NCBI RefSeq assembly: GCF_001522545.3
Contig: NC_031770.1
Location: 108,966,952-109,030,951 of the forward strand
Source: Parus major
Lineage: Eukaryota; Chordata; Aves; Passeriformes; Paridae
Reading direction: 5' to 3'
Length of the DNA stretch: 64,000 bases
Position 1 is the first letter of the stretch. Each line of letters starts with the position of its first letter. Below the pieces are notes generated by a model, which worked only from the letters and a program-made list of their open reading frames with translations, did not search any database and had not been told where the DNA came from. Made by a program: the position numbers and the translations under genes. Positions 36,347-48,794 of this stretch are shown one piece after another.

Positions 36347-36366
36347 ACAATAAATAAATAAATAAA
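36347..36366. repeat. (AAAT)n microsatellite
   Basis: Four to five AAAT/AATA units. Confidence 0.85.
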
Positions 36367-36849
36367 GAAGGTTTTGGACTAAATTAGAAATTAAATATCA
36401 GGTTGAAAATCTTTAAATAAAAGCAGTGGCTCATTTATTTGAGTGTATCTATGGCAGCAGATTAAACAGCTCTCAAGGCCGGATTCAAGCACCAGAACCC
36501 ATTATGAGTCCCAGTGCATTTTTTTTCATGGAAAATCATAATAGCTTAAGCAATCCCCAGACAAAGTTCATGTTCTGGGGTGGGCCTGACAGTATTCCTA
36601 ACAAGCAGGTTGCATGGAGCCACGTTGGTCTCATGGAATGGAAGTGACCAGCTCATGTAGTTGGCCAGAAAACAGTGCCTGAAATGATTTAGTGCACTGG
36701 TATAAATGTACATCTTGTGACTGAGTCAGGATATTTCGGCAAGTGGGGATATTTGGGCTTGATTCTCACATCTGTTTATGAAAGAGAAAGATTTTGGCCT
36801 CTCAGGACAGAAGTCTAATTAATCATGGATAGGTGGTTTATCTTTGAGT

Positions 36850-37172
36850 TGTAGAATCATCAAGGTTGGAAAAGAGCTCCAAGATCATCAAGTCCAACCT
36901 GTGACCAACCCTCACCTTGTCCCCCAGTCCAGAGCACTGAGTGCCATGTCCAGTCCTTCCTTGGACACCTCCAGGGATAGTGACTCCACCACCTCCCTTG
37001 GCAGCCCATTCCAATCCCTGACCACCCTTTCCATGAAGAAATTCTTCCTGATGTCCAGCCTGAACCTCCCCCAGTACAGCTTGAGGCCATTTCCTCTTGT
37101 CCTGTCCTTGTTGCCTGGGAGAAGAGCATGACACTCACCTGGCTACAAACTCCTTCCAGGGAGCTGTAGAGA
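36850..37172 (-). mobile_element. CR1 LINE 3' fragment, second major subtype
   Basis: Reads GTAGAATCATCAAGGTTGGA, then 'AAGATCATCAAGTCCAACCT', 'GGGATAGTGACTCCACCACC', 'CATGAAGAAATTCTTCCTGA', 'CTTGAGGCCATTTCCTCTTG' and 'AACTCCTTCCAGGGAGCTGT'. Well preserved, so among the younger copies of this subtype. Both opposing open frames here (95-133 codons) are repeat-derived. Confidence 0.95.
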
Positions 37173-39379
37173 GACATAATGAAAAGGTTAAACTCAGGAA
37201 GGGTGGTAGACTTTTCCAAGAAAGAAAGTAATGGAGACAATGGAACAAACAAGAGAAGCAATTGTTTGCCAGAGTTTCAGTAGTTTAGGGGAAAATAAGC
37301 TCTGTAAAGCACCAACACATAAAATCCTGTCCAGGTAAGGCCAGACTGGTTGAGAAAAGCAGATTGGCTCTGTCATACTTTATCCCTGCTCCACAAAGTG
37401 GCAAGACAGAGAAACTAATAATCTGGCTACTTCTAGAGATATAAAACTAATTTAAATAACAATGATAAACAACACCCCACCACCCCCCTCACAGCCAGCA
37501 AAAATCCCGGTCTTCCCTTCCTTTGCTGAACTGAGACTCTTGCTTAATAGCAGAAGAGGGATTCAGGGAAACATGGCAGCAGCTAGAATTGTTTGTTTTC
37601 CACTGTAATTTTAACCAAATGTTTCTTTCAGGCAAGGTATTTCTCCAAGGACATTGCTAGAACTTCAGACTATTTTCAGGAAAGTTAAAAATAGTCAAAA
37701 CTGAAATGTAAAGAAGAGAGAGATGCATACAAATACATTTGGGCTGGGTTTGCTCAGTGGCAATCTCTCTCTTCTGCAGCCCAACAGCATCCTGAGGTTG
37801 CACTGTGTGTGTTTGAGCTTCTCCAGTTAATATTCAATGAAGGAAAGGGGTGTACTGACTTCCCTTCATATCTTTATATTACCATGTTAACCTGCAAGGA
37901 AATGATGTGATAGCAAATCTCTTCAATTGCAGAGGTTCACAATCTGTTCAGTGTGGATGGAGTCAAAGCATTGAGGTTAAAATAGAAAACAAAACTATGC
38001 CAAGTTTCCAACGATGTCTCAGTAAAACTTGGCCTTTGATTTCATAGAGTGATGTTAGTCTTTGAAAATAAGATTAATTTTGTCTTGCTAGGAGTCATGA
38101 ATTTACCTAGGGGTGTAAACCAAGGGAGAATGTGCACTATTAGTTGCTTGGGACATTTGGACAGATCGATGGCTCATGTTGTTCAGGTTTAGTGTGACAT
38201 TCAGCTAAGTGTAGATGCTTGCAATTCAGATGTCTATAATGCAGATGTCTGTGTTGGATCTGATTAGATCCCCTGTAATGGAAGCAGGGAGGAGACCACT
38301 TTGGTGTGAGATTGTTTACATCCTCAGAAAGTGAGTAATCACACCCTTAAAACTGTTTTTCTTTGAAAGGAAAAGGAATGTACAGGAGGAAATTTGGAAG
38401 TGCAATGCAGACAATAAAAAGCAGGTGAAATGTGTTTGAGTGTTTTTTCTGAGATTAGCAAGTTTGGAATATCCTAAAGGCAAAGGCAAATCTGTCTGGA
38501 AATATGCTTTCCTCTTTTTTTTTTTTTTTTTTGTTTGTTTGTTTTATTTCTTCCTGGGGACAATTTTGAAAAGCTGTAGGGAACAGGAGGATATTAATAA
38601 GCATGATTGGGAATGTGTTTGTGGAAGGGTTGAAAATACACATGTGAGGCAGGGAAGTCACTGAGGGTTACAGAAAGGCACAGCAGAACAACCATGGGAC
38701 ATCAGCATCCCATGTGCCAATTCTTTCCAGTGGGAGTGAGAAGTTTATCTTGCAGCAGAAGAAAGAAAGAAAGAGTGGCTGGAGATGTCATCTAAAATTT
38801 CTTCCCATAAGAGGAAGACAATGAGGAGAGAGGAAAATAGAGCATGAGAGTATCAAAGATAGAGTTGGGAAAAGATAAAAAATTAGGATACATTTGTAAA
38901 ATAACAAAGACAACTGGAAAAATTACATTTGTATGGCCAAAGCCTAGTTCAGGCTCAAAATTTCAGGATAATCATATGTGCACTATCCATAACTTGTGAT
39001 GAAGGCACCTTTTATTCCTAAAGGATTTAAAAGTAAATTTTAATCTACTTTATTTTTCCCCTGAATATTACAGTCAAAGCCCTGCTCAAAGATAACTTTC
39101 TACAGAGTTTCCAGTGCAAAAAAGGAAATGTGGAGATCTCAGTTTTGCTGTAAGATTCCAAAATTTTTCAGCCCTGTAAATACCTCGTAAATACCATCAA
39201 CACAAGAGAGAGGAAAATCCATCTCACGTCTGGGGTCTTCAGCTGGGAGATGTACTTTCCCTTTTATCTGTTTCTTGTGTTTAAGGTTGTTAGGCAGCTG
39301 AGAGTCTCTTTTTTCCCAGCATTCAGAGTACCTCTCTGATTCCTACGGAAGCAATTCACTCTGTGATTCCTGCAGCAGT

Positions 39380-39480
39380 GTGTGCACGCTTGCTTATGCC
39401 TGGGATTTTATTCCTTTGCCTTGGGTATAAATACGCAGCACCGTCACCAGCTCAGTGTACACAAGTTTACAGAGGTAATC
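39380..39480 (+). promoter_or_regulatory. TATA-like core promoter candidate
   Basis: A perfect TATAAATA (39426-39433) sits between more GC-rich flanks. About 45 bp downstream, ACAGAGGTAATC (39470-39481) resembles a splice donor. The spacing would fit a short first exon, but there is no supporting downstream exon and no CpG island. Confidence 0.15.
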
Positions 39481-42400
39481 CACATAATAATCCAAATTCT
39501 TTCAGATTAGTGCGACAGGCGCTTTCTTACTTTTCAGCATTGGTAATCCTATCTTTTTCACTTCCCAAACCATTATGATTGTTCAGCAAGATAAGGGTTA
39601 GAGGGAAAAGATATATTCTCTTTTAAGTGCTGTTCCCAAGTTAATCTCATTGCAAAGCCCTCCATAATTTATTTACTGAAGATGATTTGAAAAATCAGAC
39701 CAGGGGAGGGTGAGGGTGATGCCTAACTTGTGTGCATGGAATAAATAAGCTTTCTTATTTTAGTGTCTTCTGGACAAAAGTTGAGATGACAAAAATAATC
39801 CCTGTGACTGGGAATATGAGGGGCCCTTTCTGGCACACCAATCTACAAAGCCAAAGATTGAATGAGGATATGAGGGCAAGGAACTGAGATATTCTTTGAT
39901 CCTAAGCACCAGGATATAAGTGTAATATTTTGGACAATGTGGGAAAGATGATTGTAATTGCTTCCCATGTTCTGTGATTAAATAAGGGCATCAGTCTCAC
40001 AGGCAGACAGTTTTATACCTTTCTTTAGTTCTGGGGTGGCTGTGTAAAGTAGAAAAGATATATTTGTTTCATGGTCATGAGCTGTTAAGTGAATATATTC
40101 ATTAATGGCTCGTGGCAGATAATTGCTGGGCCCACTTAAAAAGCTGGGTAGGGTGGTGTGTCAAAGAGCACACTGAATCATTGAATGAAAGTTTCCAAAA
40201 ATAATCAGTGTTATCCTTTTCTGACTGAGCTTTTAACTACTGATTTGACTGGGAATAGATTTATATCTCTCTCAGATATTTTTGTGAATCACATCCACAA
40301 GACTAAACTTACTGTCTTATGTCAACTCTGGAAATCGCTTCTTCTCAAGGAAGTATTTTTAATATTAACATTACAAAATAGAAAGGAAATTTTTACAATT
40401 TCTCAGGAGGTATTTGATGATTTTTCAGAGCAAAGTTTGACATGTTATGTACTGTCTCCTTGTTCTCAATAAGTTTCCCACGTTTACAAATGAAAATGAT
40501 CATGCAATTTTGACAGATGCTCCATATTTGTCATTTTATTGACAAAGATCATAAAAAAGAAAGGCAACTGTTGAGGTTATTTCTCTACCTTGATACTGAG
40601 AGTGAGAAATCAGCCAATAGCCAGGCAGAGGTGTTGAAGTTGCAGGATTGCATCTATGCAGTCACTCTCTTTACAGCCTATTGCAAAAGGATAGAAAATT
40701 ATTTATCCTGAATCCTGAGTCTCCTCAAAAACAACATTTAAATACATAAAGGAGGTAAATTCGAAAAGGTTACAAGAAGTTTTCAAGTGATAGATTTGGA
40801 AATGAGAAAGTGTTGCCTTACTGATTTATCTGGTAGATGGGATATTTACCATGGTTGTTTGATTTTTTTTGGCATTTTCTTTTGAATTTCAGATTTAAAA
40901 CCTTTTTGAGAGCTTATAAAAAAATATTTATTTGTGTTTATTTTGTAGCATCTAGACCATCTCACCACTTTGGAGGGAAGATCACATTATTAGCACGTGT
41001 TTTACTGATGTTGCCTCTACATCTCCTTTTTTTCCTTTCTCCTTTTTTTTTCTGTCCCCATCCTTTCAGATATAAATATAACCCAGTGAGAGCAAAATGC
41101 TGAAATACAAATCCAGAAGCTTTCTCTCAGAAAAATCCCATTCCTGATACTTAAATAAATGAGATAGACAATAATAATAGACTAGATGATTACAAGTGAG
41201 TAGCTAAAACAGAGCAATGAAATTCTGTGAAATGTCAAAGAGGCTTGTAGAGCACAGAAGAATGATACCAACTGTAACCTCATTAGACTTTCCTGTTTTT
41301 TAAGAGAAATTAAACAAAAATAAATCAGAAAAAGAAAAACTGTTAGACCCACATGACTGTGAAGATCATTACTACATATTTTACATTTCAGGTTTGATTT
41401 TTATTTTTTTCTCCAAATAAAACTGGATTTTTCTAGGGCTGTCCTGGCTTGCCCATGAAAGGTGCTGGGGCATTGTCTGGGAGAACAGGAGTTGGCAGAG
41501 GTCACATCCATGCAAGGAGGGTCATAACAACTAAGCAGTATAGAAGCACAAGGACCCTGGCTTAGGCCATGTCCAAACCCTGTTTGAGTTTATCAGTCCA
41601 GACAGAGCTGAAAAAAGCAGTAATCTTAGAGCTTCACACATTTCTGTTATGAAAATAAGAGCCTCAAAGCCTTGCAATGCTTTGTCTGGGTCAAGTTCCA
41701 TCTCTTCAGGAAGGAGTAAAAATACCCAAAGGAGTTTGGTTGAAGACAGAGTTAAAGGGTTTTTCTTGCTCTGCTACCATGACTTAATCCTAGGAAGACC
41801 TAAAAGGATCCCCAGCCTTTGTGGGGTTCTGGAAGCAGCCTTTATAGCTTTTAAAACTTGCCCATGTCCACAGGAACATTCCCCCATCCATCCTAAGAAA
41901 TATAAAATCCCCTGCTGCCTGTAAAAGCAAAACATTGTTTTATGCAGCCAGTAACACTGCAGAACAAGAGTGGGCAGTGCAGCAAATTAAAGTTCCAGCT
42001 CTTTGCTGTAGCCAGGCCGGAGCTGTGCTGCTCCAGGAGATGAGGACAGGAAGGAGATGACCAGGAGCTTTCATTTCTCCCACTGTCTGAAGGCAGTCAG
42101 CAATTTGCTGTACCACTGGAAGAGTAACATTTCTGCATTACTGGGAAGATTTTCCATTTGGCAGAGATTCCTGGAAGGAGACACTGTTTAAGCTGCCTCC
42201 TATCCCTTCTTTCTTCTGCTGTGCTCCCATGACTCGGGGATCCCTGGTAAGAGGTGATTGTGCTATTTAGGTCATGGATTTGTGCAGACAATTTGCAGTA
42301 CTTGCTTGCTAAGCACTAGGCAAGCTGTATCCCATAATAATATTGTTCTATCATCTTTGTCTAAATGTGTGTTTAGAGGTGGAGTTGTTTGATTTTAGGA

Positions 42401-42734
42401 GGAAGAATAAGGAAGAGAGAAAATGCCTACAGCATAATTAAAAAGTTGTTGCTCTAATTTTTCTCCTCACTTTAGAATCCTCTGTTGGCTTTAATTAAGT
42501 GCTTGAATTAAGATGGTAAGGCAAACACCATTTGATGTTTTTTTCTTTCTTTCTTTTTTTTTTTTTTTTAAATGAATGCAAGCTCACTCACCAGGTGGGT
42601 TTCTCCTCAGGTGCTCGCTGCTCTAATATAGAAAATCCACATGGGCATCTCTGCAGGCAGTGTGCTTTCTTCCTGAGTGCTTGGGGGCTCCAAGAGGTGC
42701 CTGTCCCTGCTGTCCCCAACTGTGTTGTGGGAAG

Positions 42735-42776
42735 ACGTCGGCAGCTCCGCGAGCATTTGAAGGATGCGCGCAGCGA
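42735..42776. promoter_or_regulatory. Small CpG cluster
   Basis: Seven CpG dinucleotides within about 42 bp (GACGTCGGC, CCGCGAG, GCGCGCAGCG) in a window that is otherwise CpG-depleted. GACGTC contains a CRE-like core. It is too short for a CpG island. Preserved CpGs suggest either low germline methylation, a recent insertion or constraint. Confidence 0.35.
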
Positions 42777-43005
42777 GGAGGGACAGGGATCCTTCAGGGT
42801 GGCTCATGGATTCATATAACTGGGGGCAACAAGATGAAATTGAGCAAAAGCAAAATGAGGTTGGATGTCTCGACAAACTTCTTAAGCGTGTGTTAGATCA
42901 TTTGTGAGGGAGAGTCCCGGAGGTAGCCGGAGATGCTCTGTTGGTTGAGTCATTTAAAAGTATCTCTCTAGGTCATCACATGCTCCCTGTTGCTGCAGCA
43001 TCTAG

Positions 43006-43085
43006 AAAGCAATCACAGAGGCTTAGGAAATTGGGCCAGGAGGGACCAGGGGAGGTCATTTTGGCCTCAAGAGATGATTGATTCT
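43006..43085 (-). mobile_element. Possible CR1 3' end, degraded
   Basis: AATCACAGAGGCTTAGGAAA followed by AGGAGGGACCAGGGGAGGTC resembles the CR1 subtype reading 'AATCACAG...AGGGACCTCTGGAGGTCAT'. Weak match. Confidence 0.35.
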
Positions 43086-43560
43086 ACTTAAAACATCCCC
43101 AAAAGATGTCTTTCAAACAATAACGAGCAATACACCCCCTCACGGGGAAAAGAGCTATTATTTTTCCCATCGTAAATATGCAAAATCAAAAATAAAGGGA
43201 TGACAAAAGTTTTAAGCAAGTCACAAAGAAATTATAGGGTAGAGATGGGAATTGAAGTCAAAGCCTTGCAGAGTAAATGCAGCACCAAAAGAACATTCTT
43301 TTTTGGTCTAACTGTTCCATATGAGACATCTTTTGTCACACAGAACTGTTTTATTCTGTACTTTTGACTAAGCACATGGATTTCTGGTTCTCCACAGACC
43401 CTAGAAATTTCTTATTTCCTCATAAATTCTTAAAATCATAAAAAAGAAGATTGATCATTATTGATAATTTCTGAGTTTTAGCAAAAATAAAATTTAATTA
43501 AAACATATTAAATGGTTTATACTTGTGATCTTCTAGACTTTGTCACTTTAATTTTTTTCC

Positions 43561-43656
43561 CAGGGATTTAGGTGTGGGCCTGGAATTGTTGGTCTGGTGG
43601 CTGGACGTGATGATTTTAGATGCCTTTTCTAAACTTAGTGATTCTGTGATTCTAGG
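43561..43656 (+). mobile_element. CR1 3' end
   Basis: 'GGTGGCTGGACGTGATGATT', a degraded 'TTAGATGCCTTTTCTAAACT' and TTAGTGATTCTGTGATTCTA form a CR1 sense end with the typical ATTCTGTG tail repeat. Confidence 0.85.
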
Positions 43657-45994
43657 AATTACCACCTACCTAGCTTTCCCTGATAGCTGAACACTCTTCA
43701 ATCCACAAGGAAAATTTTCCCAGGCAAAACTGGGAACCTGAGAACTGATGTTAACTGGCTGATCTTATCCATCTCTTGTTCCTATTCTAGCCTAGCCATG
43801 ACTAGGAAGAAAAATCAAAAACACTGATGTTTTCTATGTTTTCATTTTCTATGTTTTCATTTTCTATGTTTTCATTTTCTAATTCTAAATGGGATTTTGA
43901 CTTTTTTGGGATCTCTTCCAGATCATTTTGTGCTACAATGATAGTGAAGTGTTAGGAACATTTCCCAAGGATGATGAAGTGTAAACTCCTCTTGATGGAC
44001 AATCTAGCCAAAGAGAGAAAAGAAATCAGAATTATCTTTTCAATGTAAATTACCTGCTGAGACATCTTTTGGAAATTTAGACAAAACATTTGACTATTAA
44101 AAACTTTATTGAGACTTGTCAATGATCAGTAACTGGAACCTGGACTGCTGGGTTTGCCAACAGTCCAAGAGCCAACACCTGTTTTGTCAGTGGAACTATT
44201 CGAGTCATTCTGGATTTACACCAATGACAGGAGCTGATGATATAAGCTATGGCTTTTGAAAACCTATATTTGAAAACCAGTTACTTTGGGTGTCTTTGGT
44301 TTCAGGTAACAATTTTGTTTTACATGCTTTGGTGTGGGTTAACAAGTGTGATCATAATTTTATGCAAATCAAGCACCTGTTTCACACTTGACACTCAAAA
44401 CGTCACAAGACCAAAGAGATTCCAAATCTAGATTCCCCAGGCTGCCAGCTTGAAACGTGATCTGTGGGGGGGAAAATGCTCATGCACTGATTGCAGCAGG
44501 ACAGGAATGAACCATTCAGTCTCTAGGTTGGGAGAGGAAGGTGCAGAAGCTACTCAGGCTGGGGAGACTTCACCTGCTTTTCTTTACCCTGCCTGCTAAT
44601 TCAGCTGGAATTAAGTTTTTTTGTTTTAGGATTCATCTCATCCAAATTTACATGTTAAAATATTAGATTTCCGTGAAATAGTCACCACAGACTGCTTAAA
44701 ACTGATGGAAAGAAATAGGGATCTTTGGAGAACCCATTTTGTGACTTGTGTACTATGGAGAAACAAAGCCCCTCAAGAATTGCTTATTTTCATGTGTTGA
44801 TTCCAAACAAATTGGTCTAGACTGGACAGAAAAAACTAGCTTTTAGAGCCCTATCTCTGTGCAATGTAATTTGTCTGGTTTTAGGTGTCAGTTTACCTCT
44901 CTTTGAGTTACAGATGCCAGTTTTGAAAACACAGTCAGACACTATTTCTCAGTGAATGAGTCGAGCAGCTCTAATAAAAATACAAGTATAATCCATGCCA
45001 TCCTCAAAGGCACTCAGAAAATGCAAGCGTGTCTGGTCCTGACTTGTTAACAACCATAAAGACAGCACTTGGAAGTATTTAATACAGCTGTATGAACCAT
45101 GCACTCTCAAAGAGCTTCATCTGCTATATTTCCTCCCAGTGGCAAATAAAAAAAAAAATCCGGTATAATTAGGGCATAATTCTGTTAAATTTGTGCAATA
45201 AAAGCATTATTAAAAGAAAGAAAAGATTGCCCTTATAGGCTGTGCTGCAGTGGAATCAAGCATAGCTTGTTAGAGTTATTTTTGTTATTATTGCATTACT
45301 TGGCTATTGTGTTACCCCTGAAATGCTGTAAAGGAAGGAAAAGGCTGCGTAGATGGAATTTCAAAGTGATTCCTTTATTCAATATTAAAATTTCATTGGC
45401 TACATATGTGCAGAGTGAGGTCTTGGAGGAGTTGTTTGCCATGTGTGTTTCTGAAGCTTAGCTCCTTGAGACCAAATTTCCCATGGACATAACCTGCCCA
45501 CAGACCCCATCAGGACCTGAAATTTGAAAAATCTGAAAAAAATTGTTTCAGCCAGGTTAGTGATTTTTTGAGGAAGTTAAATTAATCTCAAATCTGCCCC
45601 AAGTATAGTCTTTGCAGAAGTACAGACACAGACATCCTGCCTATTAAGGGCAGAGATAGAATGCTTTGAAAGACACTGATGTTCAGCAGGATGTGACATT
45701 TCCTGAGGAGAATAACATTTTACCAGGCTACAGAGAATGTCTACACAACTCTTCTCACTCCTTCTCTCAGAGAAACACCTTCAATCTGTTGTAGATACAC
45801 AAGAAATGCCTCACGTGGACCCAAGTGACAGCATTTACCACAGGTGTATAAAGTGGGATATGCAGAATCTGCTAGAGAGGAGAGCTCTGCTGACCCTAAA
45901 GGTGCAGATTTGACCCTGACACAGAGGAGACTCTGTTCTTGTGAGACTCCAGCATTCAGCATTGGGGTCTCCAGCACAGAGAACACTTTGGGAT
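43657..45994. other. Unique non-coding block
   Basis: No gene or interspersed repeat recognised, apart from the 15-bp tandem array at 43.83 kb. Small frames at 44249-44431 and 45267-45461 have no recognisable domain. Confidence 0.55.
43830..43881. repeat. 15-bp tandem repeat, ~3.5 copies
   Basis: The unit TTTTCTATGTTTTCA repeats without error at 43830, 43845 and 43860, followed by a partial TTTTCTA. Perfect identity points to recent expansion. Confidence 0.95.
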
Positions 45995-46466
45995 GTTGAA
46001 GTGAGCCCAGAAGAGAGTCAGAGAGATGATTAAAGGGATGGAGCTTCTCTCCTATGAGGAAAGGCTAAAAGAATTTGGATTACTCAGCTTGGAGAACAGG
46101 AGGCCTTAGGGTGACCCTAATTTTGACCTCCCAGTACCAGAAAGGAGATGACAAGAAAGATGGAGAGTAAAAGTACCTTTTACAAGGGCCTGGACTGACA
46201 GGACAAGGGGGAATGGCTTCAGACTGACAGAGTGGATTTAGATTGGATATTAGGAAGAAACTCTTCCTTGTGATGGTGGTGAGGCCCTGGCACAGGTGGC
46301 CCAGAGAAATTTTGGATACCCCATCCCTGGAAATGCTCAAAGAGAGGTTGGGTGGGGCTTGAAGAAACCTGGTCTACTGGAATGTGTCCCAGCCCACGAC
46401 AGGGGGGTGGAATTGGATGATCTTTCAGATGCTTTCCAACCCAAGCCATTCTATGATTTTATGAAT
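45995..46466 (+). mobile_element. CR1 LINE 3' fragment, ~470 bp
   Basis: Sense copy from 'GATGATTAAAGGGATGGAGC' and 'CTCTCCTATGAGGAAAGGCT' through 'GGATATTAGGAAGAAACTCT', 'GGCACAGGTGGCCCAGAGAA', 'ACCCCATCCCTGGAAATGCT' and 'GGTTGGGTGGGGCTTGAAGA', to the tail CCAAGCCATTCTATGATTTT. 5'-truncated. It contains a short GC-poor insertion after the 'CTTGGAGAA' block. Confidence 0.95.
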
Positions 46467-46779
46467 CTGCAACAGAACTCAAAGAGAATTCCACCTCTGA
46501 GCTAACAAAACATGTCATCCCTTTCCATGTTATTTATGTGTGAGAGCCTGAGAGACCAGTGGAAATAGTGGGGACTTCCCAGTAGAGATGCTCACCCCGA
46601 AACTCCGAAGAGGAGATTCATCCAGCAAACACTGAGCTCCAATTCAGTTTCAGAACCACATCTGTCCAAGCAGTGCCTTTACATGAGCTGGGAACTGATG
46701 TTCTCATTAAGTCAAGGGAGATCTTATCAATACAGCCAACAGAGCTGGGGCAGGTAACAATCTCATCTTGGAGCAGACA

Positions 46780-46953
46780 CCTCTGTCTGCCCAGGGAGGT
46801 TTTGAATCCTCCCTCTCTGGAGATATTCAAAACCCACCTGCATGTGTTCCCAATGTATCTTGCTTTAGGTGACCCTGCCTTGGCAGGGAGGTTGGACTGG
46901 ATGATCTCCAGATGTTTTGTCCAACCCTAATTATTCTGTGATTCTGTGATCTA
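46780..46953 (+). mobile_element. CR1 3' end, third subtype
   Basis: 'GGAGATATTCAAAACCCACC', 'GTGACCCTGCCTTGGCAGGG', 'TTGGACTGGATGATCTCCAG' and ATTATTCTGTGATTCTGTGA identify a different CR1 subtype from the copy 300 bp upstream. Both are in the same orientation. Confidence 0.92.
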
Positions 46954-47059
46954 ATCATCTGGACAGTCAACTAGACTGTTGGCTATGTTGACTAGATTAA
47001 AGATTCATTTCACTACACACATTGTGCCACTCATGGCACTGTAAGTTTTTCCATTTGGC

Positions 47060-47420
47060 CTCCAATTTCTGCTCCAGACCTTGTGGGTCTCCTGCAAGGC
47101 TTCTGCCACATCTGCCAGTGTTGTGCAGATGTCTCAGGAATGCTGGAGCATCTCAAACGTCACCAGACGCCTGTGTTTAATAACTGAATCTGGAGCTTTG
47201 TCTAAATCTGAAGCTGAATCCTATTAGAGTAGCAGAATTCGGTTGCCTTAACACAGGCTTCTCATGCCATTGGAGGCACTTCTGGATATCCAAGACATCT
47301 GCACAGCACTGACAGCTATGACACGGGGCTGATGGAAACCAGCAGCCTTCTGGAGTGGCAGCTGGAGGCCAGGGGGGAAACCTATGAGGTCTCAGATGGC
47401 ACAAGCTGCTTGTGAGTGAC
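47060..47420. repeat. Possible unclassified interspersed repeat
   Basis: GC-richer than its surroundings, with phrases such as GGAGGCACTTCTGGATATCC, GACAGCTATGACACGGGGCT and GGAGTGGCAGCTGGAGGCCA that look like a multi-copy avian repeat. Only one copy occurs in this window, so this rests on impression rather than internal comparison. Confidence 0.25.
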
Positions 47421-47712
47421 TGAACAGATCCATAAGTGCTCTATTGGAACCTGTTTCCTCCAGTCCCCCTTTTAGTCAAAGGAGAGAAACAAGGGGAGCA
47501 ACTTATTTTCCCAAACTCCAGCTTGTTCTCCTCTGGCCAACTGTTGATGATTTTGGAAATGGTTACTGCTTTTCTGATACAGTGGCCTTGCATAAGTCCC
47601 AAAAATAGAGACCTGAATTTCCATTCTAAAAAGAAAAACCTTTGAAAGTTTTACTTGTATTGAAGCCAGACAATCCTGAAATTTGATTTGAAATTTAATA
47701 ATTCTTATAAGG

Positions 47713-47753
47713 ATAATGATGATGATGATGATGATGATGATGATAATAATAAT
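47713..47753. repeat. (GAT)n/(AAT)n microsatellite
   Basis: About ten GAT units followed by three AAT units. Trinucleotide array, likely polymorphic. Confidence 0.95.
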
Positions 47754-48794
47754 CTGCAATGCTAATTTTAATTTTATATTAGCAATTCAAATTGCATGCT
47801 CTGCTTTGAAAAGAATATATTGCATTATATAGTAATTATGATGTAATAATTAAATAATAATAATATTAATCTTTTAATTAATCATTAAATTAAAAGGAAA
47901 AGAAGCATAGTCAATAGGGATTGTTCACTTGTATAGTCTTGATCTAAATGCAATGTAACTTCTTTCCACAATTGATTTGTGTAAACTAAAACCGGTACAT
48001 TTTGCACTTTTTTAGGGTTTCCCACCATGATTCTTTGTGGCTTGGCTTGTATATCCTTCACTTCCAAAGCTGTTTCATGGCTCTGCTTCAATTTGCAGAT
48101 CCAAGGTGAGCTAGACCTTGCTGCTCTGGCCTGTGATGTGATTCTTGTTTCAGGCAGGGAAGAGCTGCACCTGAGACAGGTTAATTAAACCACAGCATCC
48201 CCTAGTACCAGTGGTTCACAGTGACCTGCTTTATCGTGTGCTGGATTCCCAGCTGGCAAAAATGAGCTCAGTTCTCTCCTCTCTCAGTTTTCACCAGCCC
48301 TGTGCAAGCAGGGAGGATGGCAGAGCAGATTCCCTGAACTGGACAGCCTGGCCAACAGTTTTAAAGTGTAATTTAATTTTTTCCTCTCTCTCTCCTTGCA
48401 TCTGCCAGTTCTCATGGTGCAGCCTTTTGTTGTGCTACCCAGGCTGAGAAGTGTCCACAGCTATCAGCTTTCACCAAATTGCTGAAGGGTGAAATTTCAC
48501 CATTTCTGCCAGAAAAAAGCAGTTTTTTTTTTTTTCTTTTTTTCCTTCCCCCACCACCCCTCATCAAAGCAAACAGCATCATTTCCCTAGAGAATCAGAT
48601 CCTCTGTAAGAACAGAAGGACTTTTTAATTCCTTTACCTCAAATGGAAATCTGTTGTACCCTTTCTTGCTTTTCCTCCCCAACATACCCAGACTATTGAG
48701 CAAAGAAGCAAATCCTTTTGAAGCAGGATACATCAGTATAAGCACATGATTGGAGGCAAAAGATGTTACCAAGACACTAAAGCTCAGTCCTGAG

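Larger units (their letters stand above)
34561..36849. other. Unique non-coding block with a short TIR element
   Basis: No gene recognised. Contains the inverted-repeat element at 35.84-35.94 kb and an (AAAT)n run at 36347-36366. A strong polypyrimidine-CTGCAG acceptor look-alike at 36294-36321 is followed by in-frame stops. Confidence 0.55.
37173..43005. other. Long unique non-coding block
   Basis: About 5.8 kb without a recognised gene. Holds a T-rich run with TTTG units (38513-38545), a TATA-like site (39426), a very strong polypyrimidine-CAG at 41019-41069, a poly-T run (42538-42570) and a small CpG cluster (42735-42776). Confidence 0.5.

Noticed and set aside
36860..37261. 133-codon minus-strand frame and the opposing 95-98 codon frames
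   Set aside because: They lie on a CR1 3' region, which is non-coding; open frames on both strands reflect its composition.
38513..38545. Poly-T run as the tail of a minus-strand processed pseudogene
   Set aside because: No gene-like body or target-site duplication is visible beside it; the same applies to the runs at 26717, 42538, 48523 and 53037.
47885..48091. 68-codon minus-strand frame as a retroviral remnant
   Set aside because: No diagnostic retroviral motif is visible and there are no flanking LTR-like direct repeats.
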